A DNA stretch of 64,000 nt from Algoriphagus antarcticus (GTDB taxonomy: Bacteria > Bacteroidota > Bacteroidia > Cytophagales > Cyclobacteriaceae), in contig NZ_MSSW01000049.1 in NCBI RefSeq assembly GCF_002150685.1, forward strand, positions 45,166-109,165, read 5' to 3'. The notes below the pieces were generated by a model. It saw only the letters and a program-made list of their open reading frames with translations. It searched no databases and was not told where the DNA came from. Below are positions 9,262 to 18,185 of this stretch, piece after piece; the first letter of the stretch is position 1; every line of letters begins with the position of its first letter. The position numbers and the translations under genes were made by a program.

Positions 9262-10605
9262 TTAAATACTCTCCCCGTGCTGCGAAATATCCAATCCTAT
9301 TTCTTCGTACTCTGGCCTTACGCGAAGCGTGACAAACTTATTCAGAACGAAGAAAATCGCATAAGCCATCCCAAAAGAAAAGATAGATACTCCGACCAAT
9401 ACGAGCATATGTGATCCGAAAATAGCCCAGCCTCCATGAAGTAGGCTAGAGCCTTCTTTGCCTGCGAAAATTGCTGTCAGGATCATACCCATTATTCCAC
9501 CGATTCCGTGGCAGGCAAATACGTCTAGGGTGTCATCTATTTTCTTCAAAAACTTTGCATGCATTGCCATATTAGAAACAATCGCACCTACTGCTCCAAA
9601 AAAGAAACTTTCAGGAACTGTGATATATCCCGCAGCTGGAGTGATCACTACCAGTCCGACTACGGCTCCTATACATGCTTGAAGTGCGGATATTTTTCTT
9701 CCCTGAATTCTGTCAAATAGCACCCAAGTCATCATCGCTGTGGCTGAACTTATCGTCGTAGTCGCAAAGGCTAAGGCTGCTGTTGCATTTGCTCCAAAAG
9801 AAGATCCTGCATTAAATCCAAACCAGCCGAACCACAGCATTCCTGTTCCTAAGAGTACATAAGTGATATTGGAAGGCTCGTGGTTGGGTTTGTTTCTTTT
9901 TCCCAAAAACAATGCACCAGCCAACGACGCAAGACCTGCGCTAATATGAACGACAGTTCCTCCAGCAAAATCAAGTACGCCAAAGTAGGAGCCAATCAGT
10001 CCATTTGGATGCCAGACCATATGTGCAAGCGGTGCATAAACGAATACGGAGAAAATCCCTATAAAGAAAAGGTAGCCTATAAATCTAACCCGCTCCGCAA
10101 AAGACCCCGTGATGATCGCGGGTGTGATCACTGCGAATTTCATCTGGAATAATGCGAATAGGATAAATGGGATCGTTGGCCCAAGTGTTTTATGTGGCAG
10201 TTCTGCGACCTGATCAAAGAATAGGTATTGAAATGGATTGCCGAAAATCCCGTATTTCACGCCATCGATAGTGATACCTATTGGGTCACCAAAGGCAATG
10301 CTGAATCCTACGACCACCCAAAGCATGGTGACTACACCCAAAGAAATGAAACTCTGAAGCATGGTGGAAATGAGGTTTTTCTTACCAACCATTCCTCCAT
10401 AGAACAAAGAAAGTCCCGGAGTCATCAGCAAAACCAAACAGGAGGCAGTAAGCAACCAAGCTATATCCGCAAAGACCAATTGGTCTTCTGTTCCAAAATT
10501 TTCAAGGATAGGTTGACTGTGCTTCCAAAACAAACCCAAGACAGGAGCTGCAATAGTAATTAGAAAAGCTACTTTCCACTTGAATTTCATTCCACTTTTT
10601 TCCAT
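9262..10605 (-). CDS. amt: Ammonium transporter (Amt family)
   Basis: Inner-membrane ammonium channel of 447 residues with about eleven membrane segments. Family marks: FADIAWLLTASCLVLLMTPGLSLFYGG, the pore region with FALFQMKFAVITPA, a conserved GVLDFAGGTVVHISAG stretch, WFGWFGFNAGS, and CHGIGGIMGMILTAIFAG with the pore histidine. No GlnK (PII) gene is adjacent. A TACTTTTG box lies only five bases upstream of the 10605 ATG, so translation may really start at 10590 (MKFKWK). An inverted repeat upstream may be an operator. Confidence 0.93.
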   Translation of the reverse strand: MEKSGMKFKWKVAFLITIAAPVLGLFWKHSQPILENFGTEDQLVFADIAWLLTASCLVLLMTPGLSLFYGGMVGKKNLISTMLQSFISLGVVTMLWVVVGFSIAFGDPIGITIDGVKYGIFGNPFQYLFFDQVAELPHKTLGPTIPFILFALFQMKFAVITPAIITGSFAERVRFIGYLFFIGIFSVFVYAPLAHMVWHPNGLIGSYFGVLDFAGGTVVHISAGLASLAGALFLGKRNKPNHEPSNITYVLLGTGMLWFGWFGFNAGSSFGANATAALAFATTTISSATAMMTWVLFDRIQGRKISALQACIGAVVGLVVITPAAGYITVPESFFFGAVGAIVSNMAMHAKFLKKIDDTLDVFACHGIGGIMGMILTAIFAGKEGSSLLHGGWAIFGSHMLVLVGVSIFSFGMAYAIFFVLNKFVTLRVRPEYEEIGLDISQHGESI

Positions 10606-10609
10606 GCAC

Positions 10610-10661
10610 CAAAAGTAAAATAATTAATCTTTTATTCTGTATTAATTGAGAATTACAGAAT
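10610..10661 (-). promoter_or_regulatory. Putative amt promoter and upstream inverted-repeat operator
   Basis: On the minus strand TACTTTTG (10617-10610) fits the Bacteroidetes -7 consensus TAnnTTTG. Upstream of it is a perfect 8-bp inverted repeat, ATTCTGTA (10634-10641) and TACAGAAT (10654-10661), with 20-bp centre spacing, placed where an activator or repressor of amt would bind. No clear -33 TTG was found. Regulation by nitrogen status is inference. Confidence 0.4.
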
Positions 10662-10862
10662 TAAAAGTTATTCACGGAATAAAAATGATTATTAAATAGT
10701 GCGATCGCAAAAAACGGCTTACAGTTTCTAATTGGGTAGCGCACAGACTTCTACCCTTTCATTTTCTCATAAGACTTGATTCCATAATCCCGTTGACAAT
10801 GGTGAAAATTTCGAATGTGTTTTTTATTGGTGACTTAAATCCAGCTGATTACCTCTACTCCT

Positions 10863-11110
10863 TCACCAACACCTTTTCATCTGATACTGATGTAAAAAAT
10901 CAGTACAAAAATCAAAATCATCTGGCCAGTATATGTCTCGGCCATTTTCATAAAGTGCAATTTTCTGGAAATATGCAGGTTCTAAAAGTGGCTGGCTTAG
11001 TTTATCTTCTTCTATAAAAGGATCAAAATCAATAGTCTTCTCCGAGTCATCGATAAAATTGAAATGTAGTTTTTATCCCCTTGTATGCTGTAATTGGTTA
11101 AACTGATCAT
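10863..11110 (-). pseudogene. DUF2442 protein, frameshifted remnant
   Basis: Reading the minus strand from an ATG at 11110 gives MISLTNYSIQGDK, then the frame breaks in an A5 tract (about 11070-11074). One base on it continues as KLHFNFIDDSEKTIDFDPFI, then LLEPAYFQKIALYENGRDI and YWPDDFDFCTDFLHQY, ending at a TGA (10863). The conserved YFQ-LYENGR-I-WP-DFDFC pattern is that of the small DUF2442 family. A single base change would restore about 82 codons. The partner gene often seen with DUF2442 (DUF4160) is not recognisable nearby. Confidence 0.7.
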
Positions 11111-11524
11111 TGTGATAACCTAAAGTTGCATTTTGTCCAATATCTTTCCATCAGGAATGTTGATTCTGCTGCTTCATGAGTCTAAAAAAAGAATTTTATG
11201 AGGATTATTTAGAGGGGGACTTCAACGCAGTCAAACCACGATTAGCCATTTGGAAATGAAGAGATTAAAGATTTTAGGCCAAGCCTCAACTGCCTGACCG
11301 TGCTTGAGCTTTTGAAGTAGGGTAGCTAGTTGAATCCCAAACTGATTTGGATAGTAGGTGGTAATTGAAAACGTAAACTACATTCAGTGAATAAAATCAC
11401 CTTTCCCTGGATAAAAAGAAGCACTTTAGCCAAAGAATAAAAAAACAATTTTTCATTTAGGAAATAAATTGGAATGAAATTTTCCATATACCCTTATAAT
11501 CTAACCGCTAAAACTTGTGATCAT
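11111..11524. other. Intergenic stretch, no gene recognised
   Basis: About 410 AT-rich bases upstream of the M48 gene. The minus strand holds a 45-codon open stretch near 11225-11360 without family resemblance. No convincing promoter or hairpin was found. Confidence 0.3.
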
Positions 11525-12970
11525 ATGAGACCTTTTAAGGATTTCCTAAACCTTTGTTCGGTATTAATACTGTTGAGTTTAAGCGCTTGTGCGATCAATC
11601 CTGTCACCGGAAAAAAGCAGATTGTACTGATGTCTGTAGCTCAGGAAGTCGCTATGGGACAGCAGTCTGACCCGGAAATTGTGGCCTTCTTCGGCCTATA
11701 TGATGATCCCCAACTCCAAGAGTTTATCACAGCTAAGGGTAATGAAATGGCGGCAATCTCACACCGTCCAAAATTAGACTATGAGTTCAAAATAGTTGAT
11801 TCCCCCGTCATTAATGCCTTTGCGGTCCCTGGTGGCTTTGTATATTTCACGAGAGGTATTATGGCGCACTTCAATAATGAAGCGGAGTTTGCGGGAGTTT
11901 TAGGTCATGAGATCGGACATGTTTCTGCCAGGCACTCAGTGATTCAGCAAAGAAATCAGTTATTTGGTCAAATAGGACTCTTAGCAGGGATTATATTGGT
12001 ACCCGAGCTCGGTCAATTCGTAGAGCCTTTGTCCCAAGGAATGCAGCTGGCGTTATTGAAATTCGGGAGAGATGCGGAGCGCCAATCTGATAAGTTAGGT
12101 GTAGATTATTCTTCTCAAATCGGGTATGATGCCACTGAAATGGCTGGCTTTTTTGAAACATTAGAGCGTCAACAGGAAAATTCTGGAGCTGGCGAAATCC
12201 CGCCTTTTCTTTCCACACACCCTTCTCCGGAAGAGCGAAATGCCACGGTAGAGCGAATGGCGGAAGCATGGCAGGAAAAATCTAAAATGACTGAATTTGA
12301 AATAAATCGTGACAGTTATTTGAGGAAAATTGATGGCCTTATAGTAGGAGCAGATCCAAAGCAGGGATTTGTGGAAAATAATTCATTCTTTCATCCAGTA
12401 CTGAAAATACAGTTTCCAATCCCGACATCTTGGAGTCATCAAAACACTCCCCAACAGTTTCGAATGGCTCCAAAGGATGGAGATGCCATCATGATGCTCA
12501 CCTTAGCGCCTGGTGCTACCTTGGAGGAAGCAGCGAATGCCGTTCTGGAACGATACAAATTGACTATGGTGGAATCCAACAAGGAGACTATTAATGGATT
12601 GCCTGCAGTAATCATGGTTGCCGATCAGAAGCAGGAGGAAGTTACTACTCGGGTTCTTTCGTCTCTTATCCAGTTTGATGGTAATATTTACAGCCTCATG
12701 GGAGTTTCGGATATTTCAAAGTTTGGCTCTTATCAACCGGTATTTTTAAGCACTATCCGTAAATTTCAGGAATTGCGGGATTCCGAAAAACTAAATCGCA
12801 AACCCGATATTATAAAGATCAAAACTGTTCCCAAGCAGATGAGCTTACAGGCAGCTTTTCAGAATTATGGTATGCCAGCCGAGCGCTTTGAAGAACTCGC
12901 CCTTCTTAACGGAATGCTTTTGACAGATCAATTGGACAAGGGCATGCTGATCAAAGTCGTAGGAAAATAA
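11525..12970 (+). CDS. M48-family zinc metalloprotease lipoprotein (BepA/LoiP-like)
   Basis: Periplasmic, lipid-anchored zinc protease. Start at 11525 (MRPFKDF) puts a standard signal peptide before the lipobox LSAC; an upstream in-frame ATG at 11474 only adds a non-signal extension. The zinc site HEIGH sits in EFAGVLGHEIGHVSARHS, after NAFAVPGGFVYFTRGI. The third ligand is the Glu/Asp in RDAERQSDKLG. The C-terminal 200 residues are a separate domain, ending in a LysM-like segment (ALLNGMLLTDQLDKGM). Relatives degrade misassembled outer-membrane proteins. A bidirectional terminator follows. Confidence 0.88.
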   Translation: MRPFKDFLNLCSVLILLSLSACAINPVTGKKQIVLMSVAQEVAMGQQSDPEIVAFFGLYDDPQLQEFITAKGNEMAAISHRPKLDYEFKIVDSPVINAFAVPGGFVYFTRGIMAHFNNEAEFAGVLGHEIGHVSARHSVIQQRNQLFGQIGLLAGIILVPELGQFVEPLSQGMQLALLKFGRDAERQSDKLGVDYSSQIGYDATEMAGFFETLERQQENSGAGEIPPFLSTHPSPEERNATVERMAEAWQEKSKMTEFEINRDSYLRKIDGLIVGADPKQGFVENNSFFHPVLKIQFPIPTSWSHQNTPQQFRMAPKDGDAIMMLTLAPGATLEEAANAVLERYKLTMVESNKETINGLPAVIMVADQKQEEVTTRVLSSLIQFDGNIYSLMGVSDISKFGSYQPVFLSTIRKFQELRDSEKLNRKPDIIKIKTVPKQMSLQAAFQNYGMPAERFEELALLNGMLLTDQLDKGMLIKVVGK

Positions 12971-13022
12971 TCAACTTAATTTTTGAGAATCTGTAGAATT
13001 CAATTCATATAAAACAAAAAAA

Positions 13023-13043
13023 ACCGAGCTAAAAAAGCTCGGT
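13023..13043. terminator. Bidirectional rho-independent terminator
   Basis: Perfect 8-bp stem ACCGAGCT / AGCTCGGT with a five-A loop, A-tract before and T-tract after. It lies between the convergent M48 and DUF4197 genes and can serve both strands. Confidence 0.9.
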
Positions 13044-13080
13044 TTTTTTTGTTGACACTTAATTTGAATTCGATCTCAAT

Positions 13081-13809
13081 TTACTTTCTTTCCTTCTCGG
13101 CATAGCCAAATACCTTTTGTAATAGCGCCGATTTTCGGGCAGAAACCTGCTCACGGATTTTCAATTCTTCTTTGGCGATTTCAATAAAAAGCCCATCAAT
13201 TGCTTTTTGAGTAACGTAGCTAGTCAGGTCTGTATCCACTTTCTTTACAAAAGGAACCTTATTGTAACGGGTGGTGGCATCTTCCCAATATTTGGTGGCG
13301 TCCACTTTTTTTAGACTTCTGTCGATAACAGGTGAAAAGACCGCATTCAAACTGTCGCTAGTGGTTTTAGAGAAATACTGAGTAGCAGCATTGTTTTCTC
13401 CCAAAAGAATATTTTTCACATCTTGAATGGTCATTTGCTTGATAGCGCTTTGAAAAATCGGCTTGGCCTGAATTGCTGCATCTTCAGCTGCCCGGTTTAC
13501 GCTGACCACGACTTGATCTACCATAGATCCAAGCCCTAATGTTCGAAGCGTATTTTCTATTTGCTTTGCCTCAGGCGGAAAAAGGATTTTTACATCCAGG
13601 TTATTTAAGTAGCCATCTTTCAGGTTAAGTCTTTCGGAGCTTATTCCTGTTGCTTGTTGTAGGGCTTCCTTCAGCGCTGAGTTGATTTCTGTATTAGATG
13701 GTGTCAACATTGACTGAGACATAGCATCCGTAATCTGCGTGACTGTAGCACATCCACTGAGTAGCAGGTAGCTTGATATAGTAAAGACTTGAGTAATTCG
13801 TTTGAACAT
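13081..13809 (-). CDS. DUF4197 lipoprotein
   Basis: A 242-residue lipoprotein: leader MFKRITQVFTISSYLLLSGC with lipobox LSGC. The body matches DUF4197: INSALKEALQQATGISSERL, GYLNNLDVKILFPPEAKQIE, QMTIQDVKNILLGENNAAT, DSLNAVFSPVIDRSL, and the C-terminal KAIDGLFIEIAKEELKIRE. It is predicted helical and membrane-anchored. The family has no established function. The gene is monocistronic and shares its terminator with the M48 protease. Confidence 0.85.
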   Translation of the reverse strand: MFKRITQVFTISSYLLLSGCATVTQITDAMSQSMLTPSNTEINSALKEALQQATGISSERLNLKDGYLNNLDVKILFPPEAKQIENTLRTLGLGSMVDQVVVSVNRAAEDAAIQAKPIFQSAIKQMTIQDVKNILLGENNAATQYFSKTTSDSLNAVFSPVIDRSLKKVDATKYWEDATTRYNKVPFVKKVDTDLTSYVTQKAIDGLFIEIAKEELKIREQVSARKSALLQKVFGYAEKERK

Positions 13810-14112
13810 GGTTTTTGAGATAGGGTAATGAAGAATGTTTTTCGTTTCAGTTTAACCTACGCAAGGTATGTTAAAAAGGATGAGCTCAGAACTCATAGGA
13901 AATTTTTCGGTTGAAAGTGAAATTGCCCACGATTGATCAGTTTTTATGTTCGAGATGAGTTTTCTAGTCTAAAATCGAAGCAACTTTTACAAGAGTTATC
14001 ACCCAAATATGAATATCGATGAAATATTTATCATGAAAATTTTCTGATAAGTGGTATTATAATTAGAAAAATGATAATTTATCAAATCAAATCATGCAAA
14101 TATCTTAATCAA
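13810..14112. other. Divergent intergenic region, nothing recognised
   Basis: About 300 AT-rich bases between the divergent DUF4197 and arginine deiminase genes. It must hold both promoters, but no confident TTG/TAnnTTTG pair was found. Confidence 0.3.
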
Positions 14113-15327
14113 ATGAATCTCAGACTCAACTCAGAATTTGGTACGCTCAAAGCTGTTTTGATGCATAGGCCCGGAAAGGAAATTGACCGATTGACCCCAT
14201 ATAATAAGGAATATTTACTATTTGATGATGTGCCATATCTCGAAGCACTTCAGAAAGAACACGATACTTTTTCGGACTTGATTAAATCATCAACGGGAGC
14301 GATGGTTTATCAGCTGAGAGAACTCTTGATTCGAGTACTTTATGATGAGCAGATTCTACTCAAATTGATGCAAAATGCACTTCAAAGATCTGGGCTATCA
14401 CATCTGGCTGAAGCGATACTCGAACGATATTCTACGGCCGAATGCGCAGGTATACTCACTGGTGGTTTGAAAATCCATGAATTGAGACGTAAAATACCAA
14501 AACTAAATCCCGGTGAATTGATGGATTACGCTTTCGCTATTACTCCTTGCCCGAATTTGTATTTCCAGCGTGACCCTATGGCAGTGACACCTGGAGGGAT
14601 TATTTTTTCAAGTATGAAAATGGAGGGCAGGCAACGTGAAGCAGATTTGCTTCGGACTATTTTTGAAAATCATCCAGACTTTAAAGACCATATCAATAAG
14701 CTTTATCCTTTGGAAGGAATGCATAATCCTCCGAGTATTGAAGGCGGCGATGTGATCATCCTTTCCCAGAAGGCTGTTGCGATCGGCAACTCGGAGCGTA
14801 CCGATGAAAAGGCGATTTATCACGCAGCAAAAGCCCTGCTAGGAGAAGGTACAGTGGAGCGGGTTTATGAAGTGCATCTTCCTCAAAAGCGTCAATACAT
14901 GCATTTGGATACGGTTTTCACCATTTTAGATGAGAATCTGGCCTTGACTTATCCCGATGCGTTGAACTCCGTTTTGCAGACTTCGCTTTATACGTTGAAG
15001 GAAATTCGCGAGGACAAAGTTATCATCAAGCGGGAGGTATTAAAGGAATCGCTATTGACGATTTTGGAACGGGAAATCGCGCACTTGGAGATTCTTCATA
15101 CGGCAGACGGAAATCCGGATTATGCCATGCGTGAGCAGTGGTTTGATGGTGCCAATGTATTTGCAATCGGTCCACGGCGTGTCATCTCATACAATCGAAA
15201 CATCCATACTAACAGGGCTCTTCGCGAGATGGGAGTGGAGGTTTTGGAGATCCCTTCTTCGGAGCTTTCAAGAGGTCTTGGAGGACCGAGATGTATGACT
15301 ATGCCGCTGAGTAGATCGCGAGTGTAG
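14113..15327 (+). CDS. arcA: Arginine deiminase
   Basis: Cytoplasmic enzyme that hydrolyses L-arginine to citrulline and ammonia. Start at 14113 (MNLRLNSEFG) matches the family N-terminus; the in-frame ATG at 14071 adds 14 residues with no family match. Guanidino-modifying fold marks: LKAVLMHRPGKEIDRLTP, PNLYFQRDPMAV, IEGGDVIIL, HLDTVFTIL (catalytic His) and the catalytic Cys in GGPRCMTMPLSR at the C-terminus. The length (404) is typical. No carbamate kinase, ornithine transcarbamylase or arginine/ornithine antiporter is adjacent, so this is not a classic arc operon. Confidence 0.92.
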   Translation: MNLRLNSEFGTLKAVLMHRPGKEIDRLTPYNKEYLLFDDVPYLEALQKEHDTFSDLIKSSTGAMVYQLRELLIRVLYDEQILLKLMQNALQRSGLSHLAEAILERYSTAECAGILTGGLKIHELRRKIPKLNPGELMDYAFAITPCPNLYFQRDPMAVTPGGIIFSSMKMEGRQREADLLRTIFENHPDFKDHINKLYPLEGMHNPPSIEGGDVIILSQKAVAIGNSERTDEKAIYHAAKALLGEGTVERVYEVHLPQKRQYMHLDTVFTILDENLALTYPDALNSVLQTSLYTLKEIREDKVIIKREVLKESLLTILEREIAHLEILHTADGNPDYAMREQWFDGANVFAIGPRRVISYNRNIHTNRALREMGVEVLEIPSSELSRGLGGPRCMTMPLSRSRV

Positions 15328-15387
15328 CGTTCCATAGCTGTCGGGACGGATTTCGTGCAGGTAATCCCGTTAACTAAAAGGATCAAA

Positions 15388-18123
15388 TCATCTGTCAAAA
15401 AACGATCTTCTCCTCGATACCTTCAAATCCTGAAGGATAGTCGATTTCACACGGATGTCAATATTGTAGGAAGTGAATGCACCAAAAGGAACCCAGTTGA
15501 CATTCATTTGCCAGCAGTGCAGGTCTCTCGCTATACCGATCATCGTTTGTGTTAGCTCCTTTGTTTGCGCATCAAAACCCGTGTTGAAGTTGATCTTCCA
15601 TTTATCAGACAACGAAAAATCTCCATTTATGCTAATCGTTTGAGTGATATTTTGCCTCCCCGACACTGGTTTGCTGTAAGAAAGCACATAACCAAATGAA
15701 ACGTTCCAAGGAATGCTCCAATCTATGTATTGGCTTGGATCGGTTGCTATCCTATTGATTTCACTTTGCACAAAATCATCCATTACGCCCCCTTGCTGCA
15801 TGAATTCATTGGTGAGTTCATCTCTGACTTCACCTTGGTTTTGCGCACTGTTGGGATTGATTGAGGCATTCATGTTTAGAGAAGCATTTCGGATTGTCCC
15901 GATTCCCATTCCATTTTTCCAGGCAAATTCATTGATAGCCCGAAAGGTTTCTGTACCACTTCTGTTCGTGTAAGCTTCCGTGGAGTAGGGATCGAGTGTG
16001 GTACTCATGTTTACGGATAATCTTCTGTCAAAAAAGCTTGTTCGTGCACTGATTCGAATCGGAGCAAGGTTAAAAGAATCTGCGGCAAAGTTATAGCTGG
16101 AACTTAGGTCGATGTTTTCCAAAATTGGAATTTTCTTGGTAGGATTTTCACCGGTAGAATCCGATTTGTCGAGGATTTTCGCTTCCAGCACACTTCGAAT
16201 ACTAAAACTCATTGCCCTGCTCTCACCCAGCGGAGCACCACCAAAGGAGAAGCCTTGTTGACGAGAAAATAAACGAGTATCGCCTTGTTCATTAACCTGC
16301 ACTTCCTGAAAATAGCCAAAGGAGGGCGCCGAGAAGTCAGGCGAAAAATTGAAGCTAAGAGAAGGCTGAATATGCTGACGAATGGCTTGGACCTTTCCCT
16401 TCTTGAAGTTGAAAAATCCATAGATGTTGGTGTTTAAACTGAAAGAGCTGGAATAAAATGTCACACGGTTAAATCCATCTTCTAAGATTTTATCCACTCG
16501 CTCTTCGGATGGATTATAGAAGTAATTGATCCTATTGAGATACCAAAGTTCTGTTACGCTGGCGGATGCCGTACCAGTGAAATATTTGAAAAGGCTGAAA
16601 TTTGAACTTACAGGGATTCGGTTCCTTGCACCGTTGTTTGCATTTTGCAGCAGATAGCCAAAATTAGCGGGCGTGAAAGGCACCAATTCTGGGTCGCCGG
16701 AATTCTCAATTAAGTTTGGGTCTACTCCAAATTCCTGTGTTACTTTATTGGTGATGGAATTCTGAAGGTCAAAATTGTAGGCAATATTCAAGGTTTTCAA
16801 GGGCTCAAATTTCACATTTTTGAAAGGATTCTGCCTATTCATACTCAGGTTCATTGTTGGCAAGCTGAGTTGAACTTCTCCAGTCTGTACACTCTGCGAA
16901 TGCCGCATACTCGCGCCGAATGAGAATGGCGTTCCTGTGAAAGTTTTGGAATAGTTGACTGTCGAAGACAAATCAGCTGTCACATTGTTTGTGTAATTAT
17001 TCGGGTTGACGATGTTATTGAAATAACTTGTGGAGCCGGCATTCACAGAAGCTGAAAATCTACTGTTTCCACGAGATTCAGGATTGTGAGACCATTGAAT
17101 TCGGAACGTATTATAATCTACAGGATTCAGCTCAGTTTCCGGAGATTTGAATTTTTGAAAGTCAATATTGAAAGATCCACCAAATCTATAGCGCTTCTTG
17201 TAGGCAGCTTGTGATTTGAGACCCCAGCCTCCGTTAGAGTATATATCGCCGGTGATACGCGCATGGATGAAGTCATTGAAGGCAAAATAGTAGCCCAAAT
17301 CACGTAGGTAAAGTCCCCTTTTTTGCTCCTGCCCATAGGAAGGGAAGATTAATCCAGTAGCTTTTTCCTCAGGTGTGTTGGGTAAAATGCCAAATGGCAA
17401 TCCAAGTGGGGTAGGAATACCATTAAAATATAGATTGAAAGGCCCAGTAACTACCTGCCCACCTTCTATGGACTTGATTTTATTGGAAGCAACGTGGTAG
17501 TGTGGAATGGTGAGTGTGCAAGTAGTGTAATATCCATTTGCCAAATACACACTGCCATCTTGCATTTTCTTAATCGTTTCTCCGCGAAGAATACCGTCTT
17601 GCTGCTCCGTGACCACGTCTTTGATGATGGCTTTCTGAGTTTTGAAATTATACTTCATTTCTTTGCGGATTTCATAGGATGATGGACCGTCTTTGAAGAA
17701 TGGATTTCCAGTCACCTTGCCCAAGCTATCGGTGACACCGGATGCATACAGTTCGGAATTCTCCCAATCTATCACAATAAGATCTGCCTCCAACCTCATC
17801 GTTCCGTATTCAAACCATGCTTGATTGTAGAGGTAAATTTTGTTCTCCGTAAAATCAGATACGATACTATCTTCTCCGTAATAAGTAATATCTGTAGAGA
17901 TATCACTCCTAGGCATAATATTTGTCGAATCAGACAGCGCGAGCGTATCGGTAGAATTTGGTAAAGTGTCCAAAGCCATCAAGTCTCGCGAAGGCGATAT
18001 CAATGTGTCGGGAAGCGTTAATGGCTTTTCTTCAAGTTTGCGAACGGGATTTTGTGCAGTCGCCACTAGCGGAACAATCAATAGCCCATAAAAGCAAAAT
18101 AAGAAGAGCCTGAATCCCTGCAC
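15388..18123 (-). CDS. lptD: LPS-assembly protein LptD (Bacteroidetes type)
   Basis: A 911-residue outer-membrane beta-barrel that inserts lipopolysaccharide into the outer leaflet. A signal peptide (about 1-23, ending ATAQ) is followed by a Ser/Thr/Asp-rich linker. An OstA/LptA-like beta-jellyroll comes next (about 80-240, with LYNQAWFEYGTMRLEADLIV and DGSVYLANGYYTTC), then the barrel domain rich in alternating aromatic strands to the C-terminus. The PTPLGLPFGILPN segment is characteristic of LptD. The gene diverges from the murein amidase with under 70 bases between starts, so the two envelope genes share a promoter region. Confidence 0.9.
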   Translation of the reverse strand: MQGFRLFLFCFYGLLIVPLVATAQNPVRKLEEKPLTLPDTLISPSRDLMALDTLPNSTDTLALSDSTNIMPRSDISTDITYYGEDSIVSDFTENKIYLYNQAWFEYGTMRLEADLIVIDWENSELYASGVTDSLGKVTGNPFFKDGPSSYEIRKEMKYNFKTQKAIIKDVVTEQQDGILRGETIKKMQDGSVYLANGYYTTCTLTIPHYHVASNKIKSIEGGQVVTGPFNLYFNGIPTPLGLPFGILPNTPEEKATGLIFPSYGQEQKRGLYLRDLGYYFAFNDFIHARITGDIYSNGGWGLKSQAAYKKRYRFGGSFNIDFQKFKSPETELNPVDYNTFRIQWSHNPESRGNSRFSASVNAGSTSYFNNIVNPNNYTNNVTADLSSTVNYSKTFTGTPFSFGASMRHSQSVQTGEVQLSLPTMNLSMNRQNPFKNVKFEPLKTLNIAYNFDLQNSITNKVTQEFGVDPNLIENSGDPELVPFTPANFGYLLQNANNGARNRIPVSSNFSLFKYFTGTASASVTELWYLNRINYFYNPSEERVDKILEDGFNRVTFYSSSFSLNTNIYGFFNFKKGKVQAIRQHIQPSLSFNFSPDFSAPSFGYFQEVQVNEQGDTRLFSRQQGFSFGGAPLGESRAMSFSIRSVLEAKILDKSDSTGENPTKKIPILENIDLSSSYNFAADSFNLAPIRISARTSFFDRRLSVNMSTTLDPYSTEAYTNRSGTETFRAINEFAWKNGMGIGTIRNASLNMNASINPNSAQNQGEVRDELTNEFMQQGGVMDDFVQSEINRIATDPSQYIDWSIPWNVSFGYVLSYSKPVSGRQNITQTISINGDFSLSDKWKINFNTGFDAQTKELTQTMIGIARDLHCWQMNVNWVPFGAFTSYNIDIRVKSTILQDLKVSRRRSFFDR

Positions 18124-18145
18124 TGTTGCTTACGCTTTAGTTAAA

Positions 18146-18177
18146 TTTGAGTGAAATTTCGTGTAAAGTTAATTTTA
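18146..18177 (+). promoter_or_regulatory. Putative promoter of the amidase gene
   Basis: TTTG (18146-18149), a 20-base spacer and TAATTTTA (18170-18177) fit the Bacteroidetes TTTG/TAnnTTTG promoter with one mismatch. Transcription would begin within a few bases of the chosen ATG at 18186, so the leader would be very short. Confidence 0.35.
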
Positions 18178-18185
18178 TTGCCCTC

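Noticed and set aside
10793..11017. A 74-codon plus-strand reading frame
   Set aside because: It lies opposite the DUF2442 remnant, which explains the conserved composition; no match of its own.
10863..11110. Pure sequencing error instead of pseudogene
   Set aside because: Cannot be excluded for a single A-tract indel; kept as pseudogene because vapC and the aminotransferase nearby-type lesions show real decay in this genome.
14113..15327. A full arginine-deiminase (arc) operon
   Set aside because: No carbamate kinase, transcarbamylase or antiporter in the neighbourhood.
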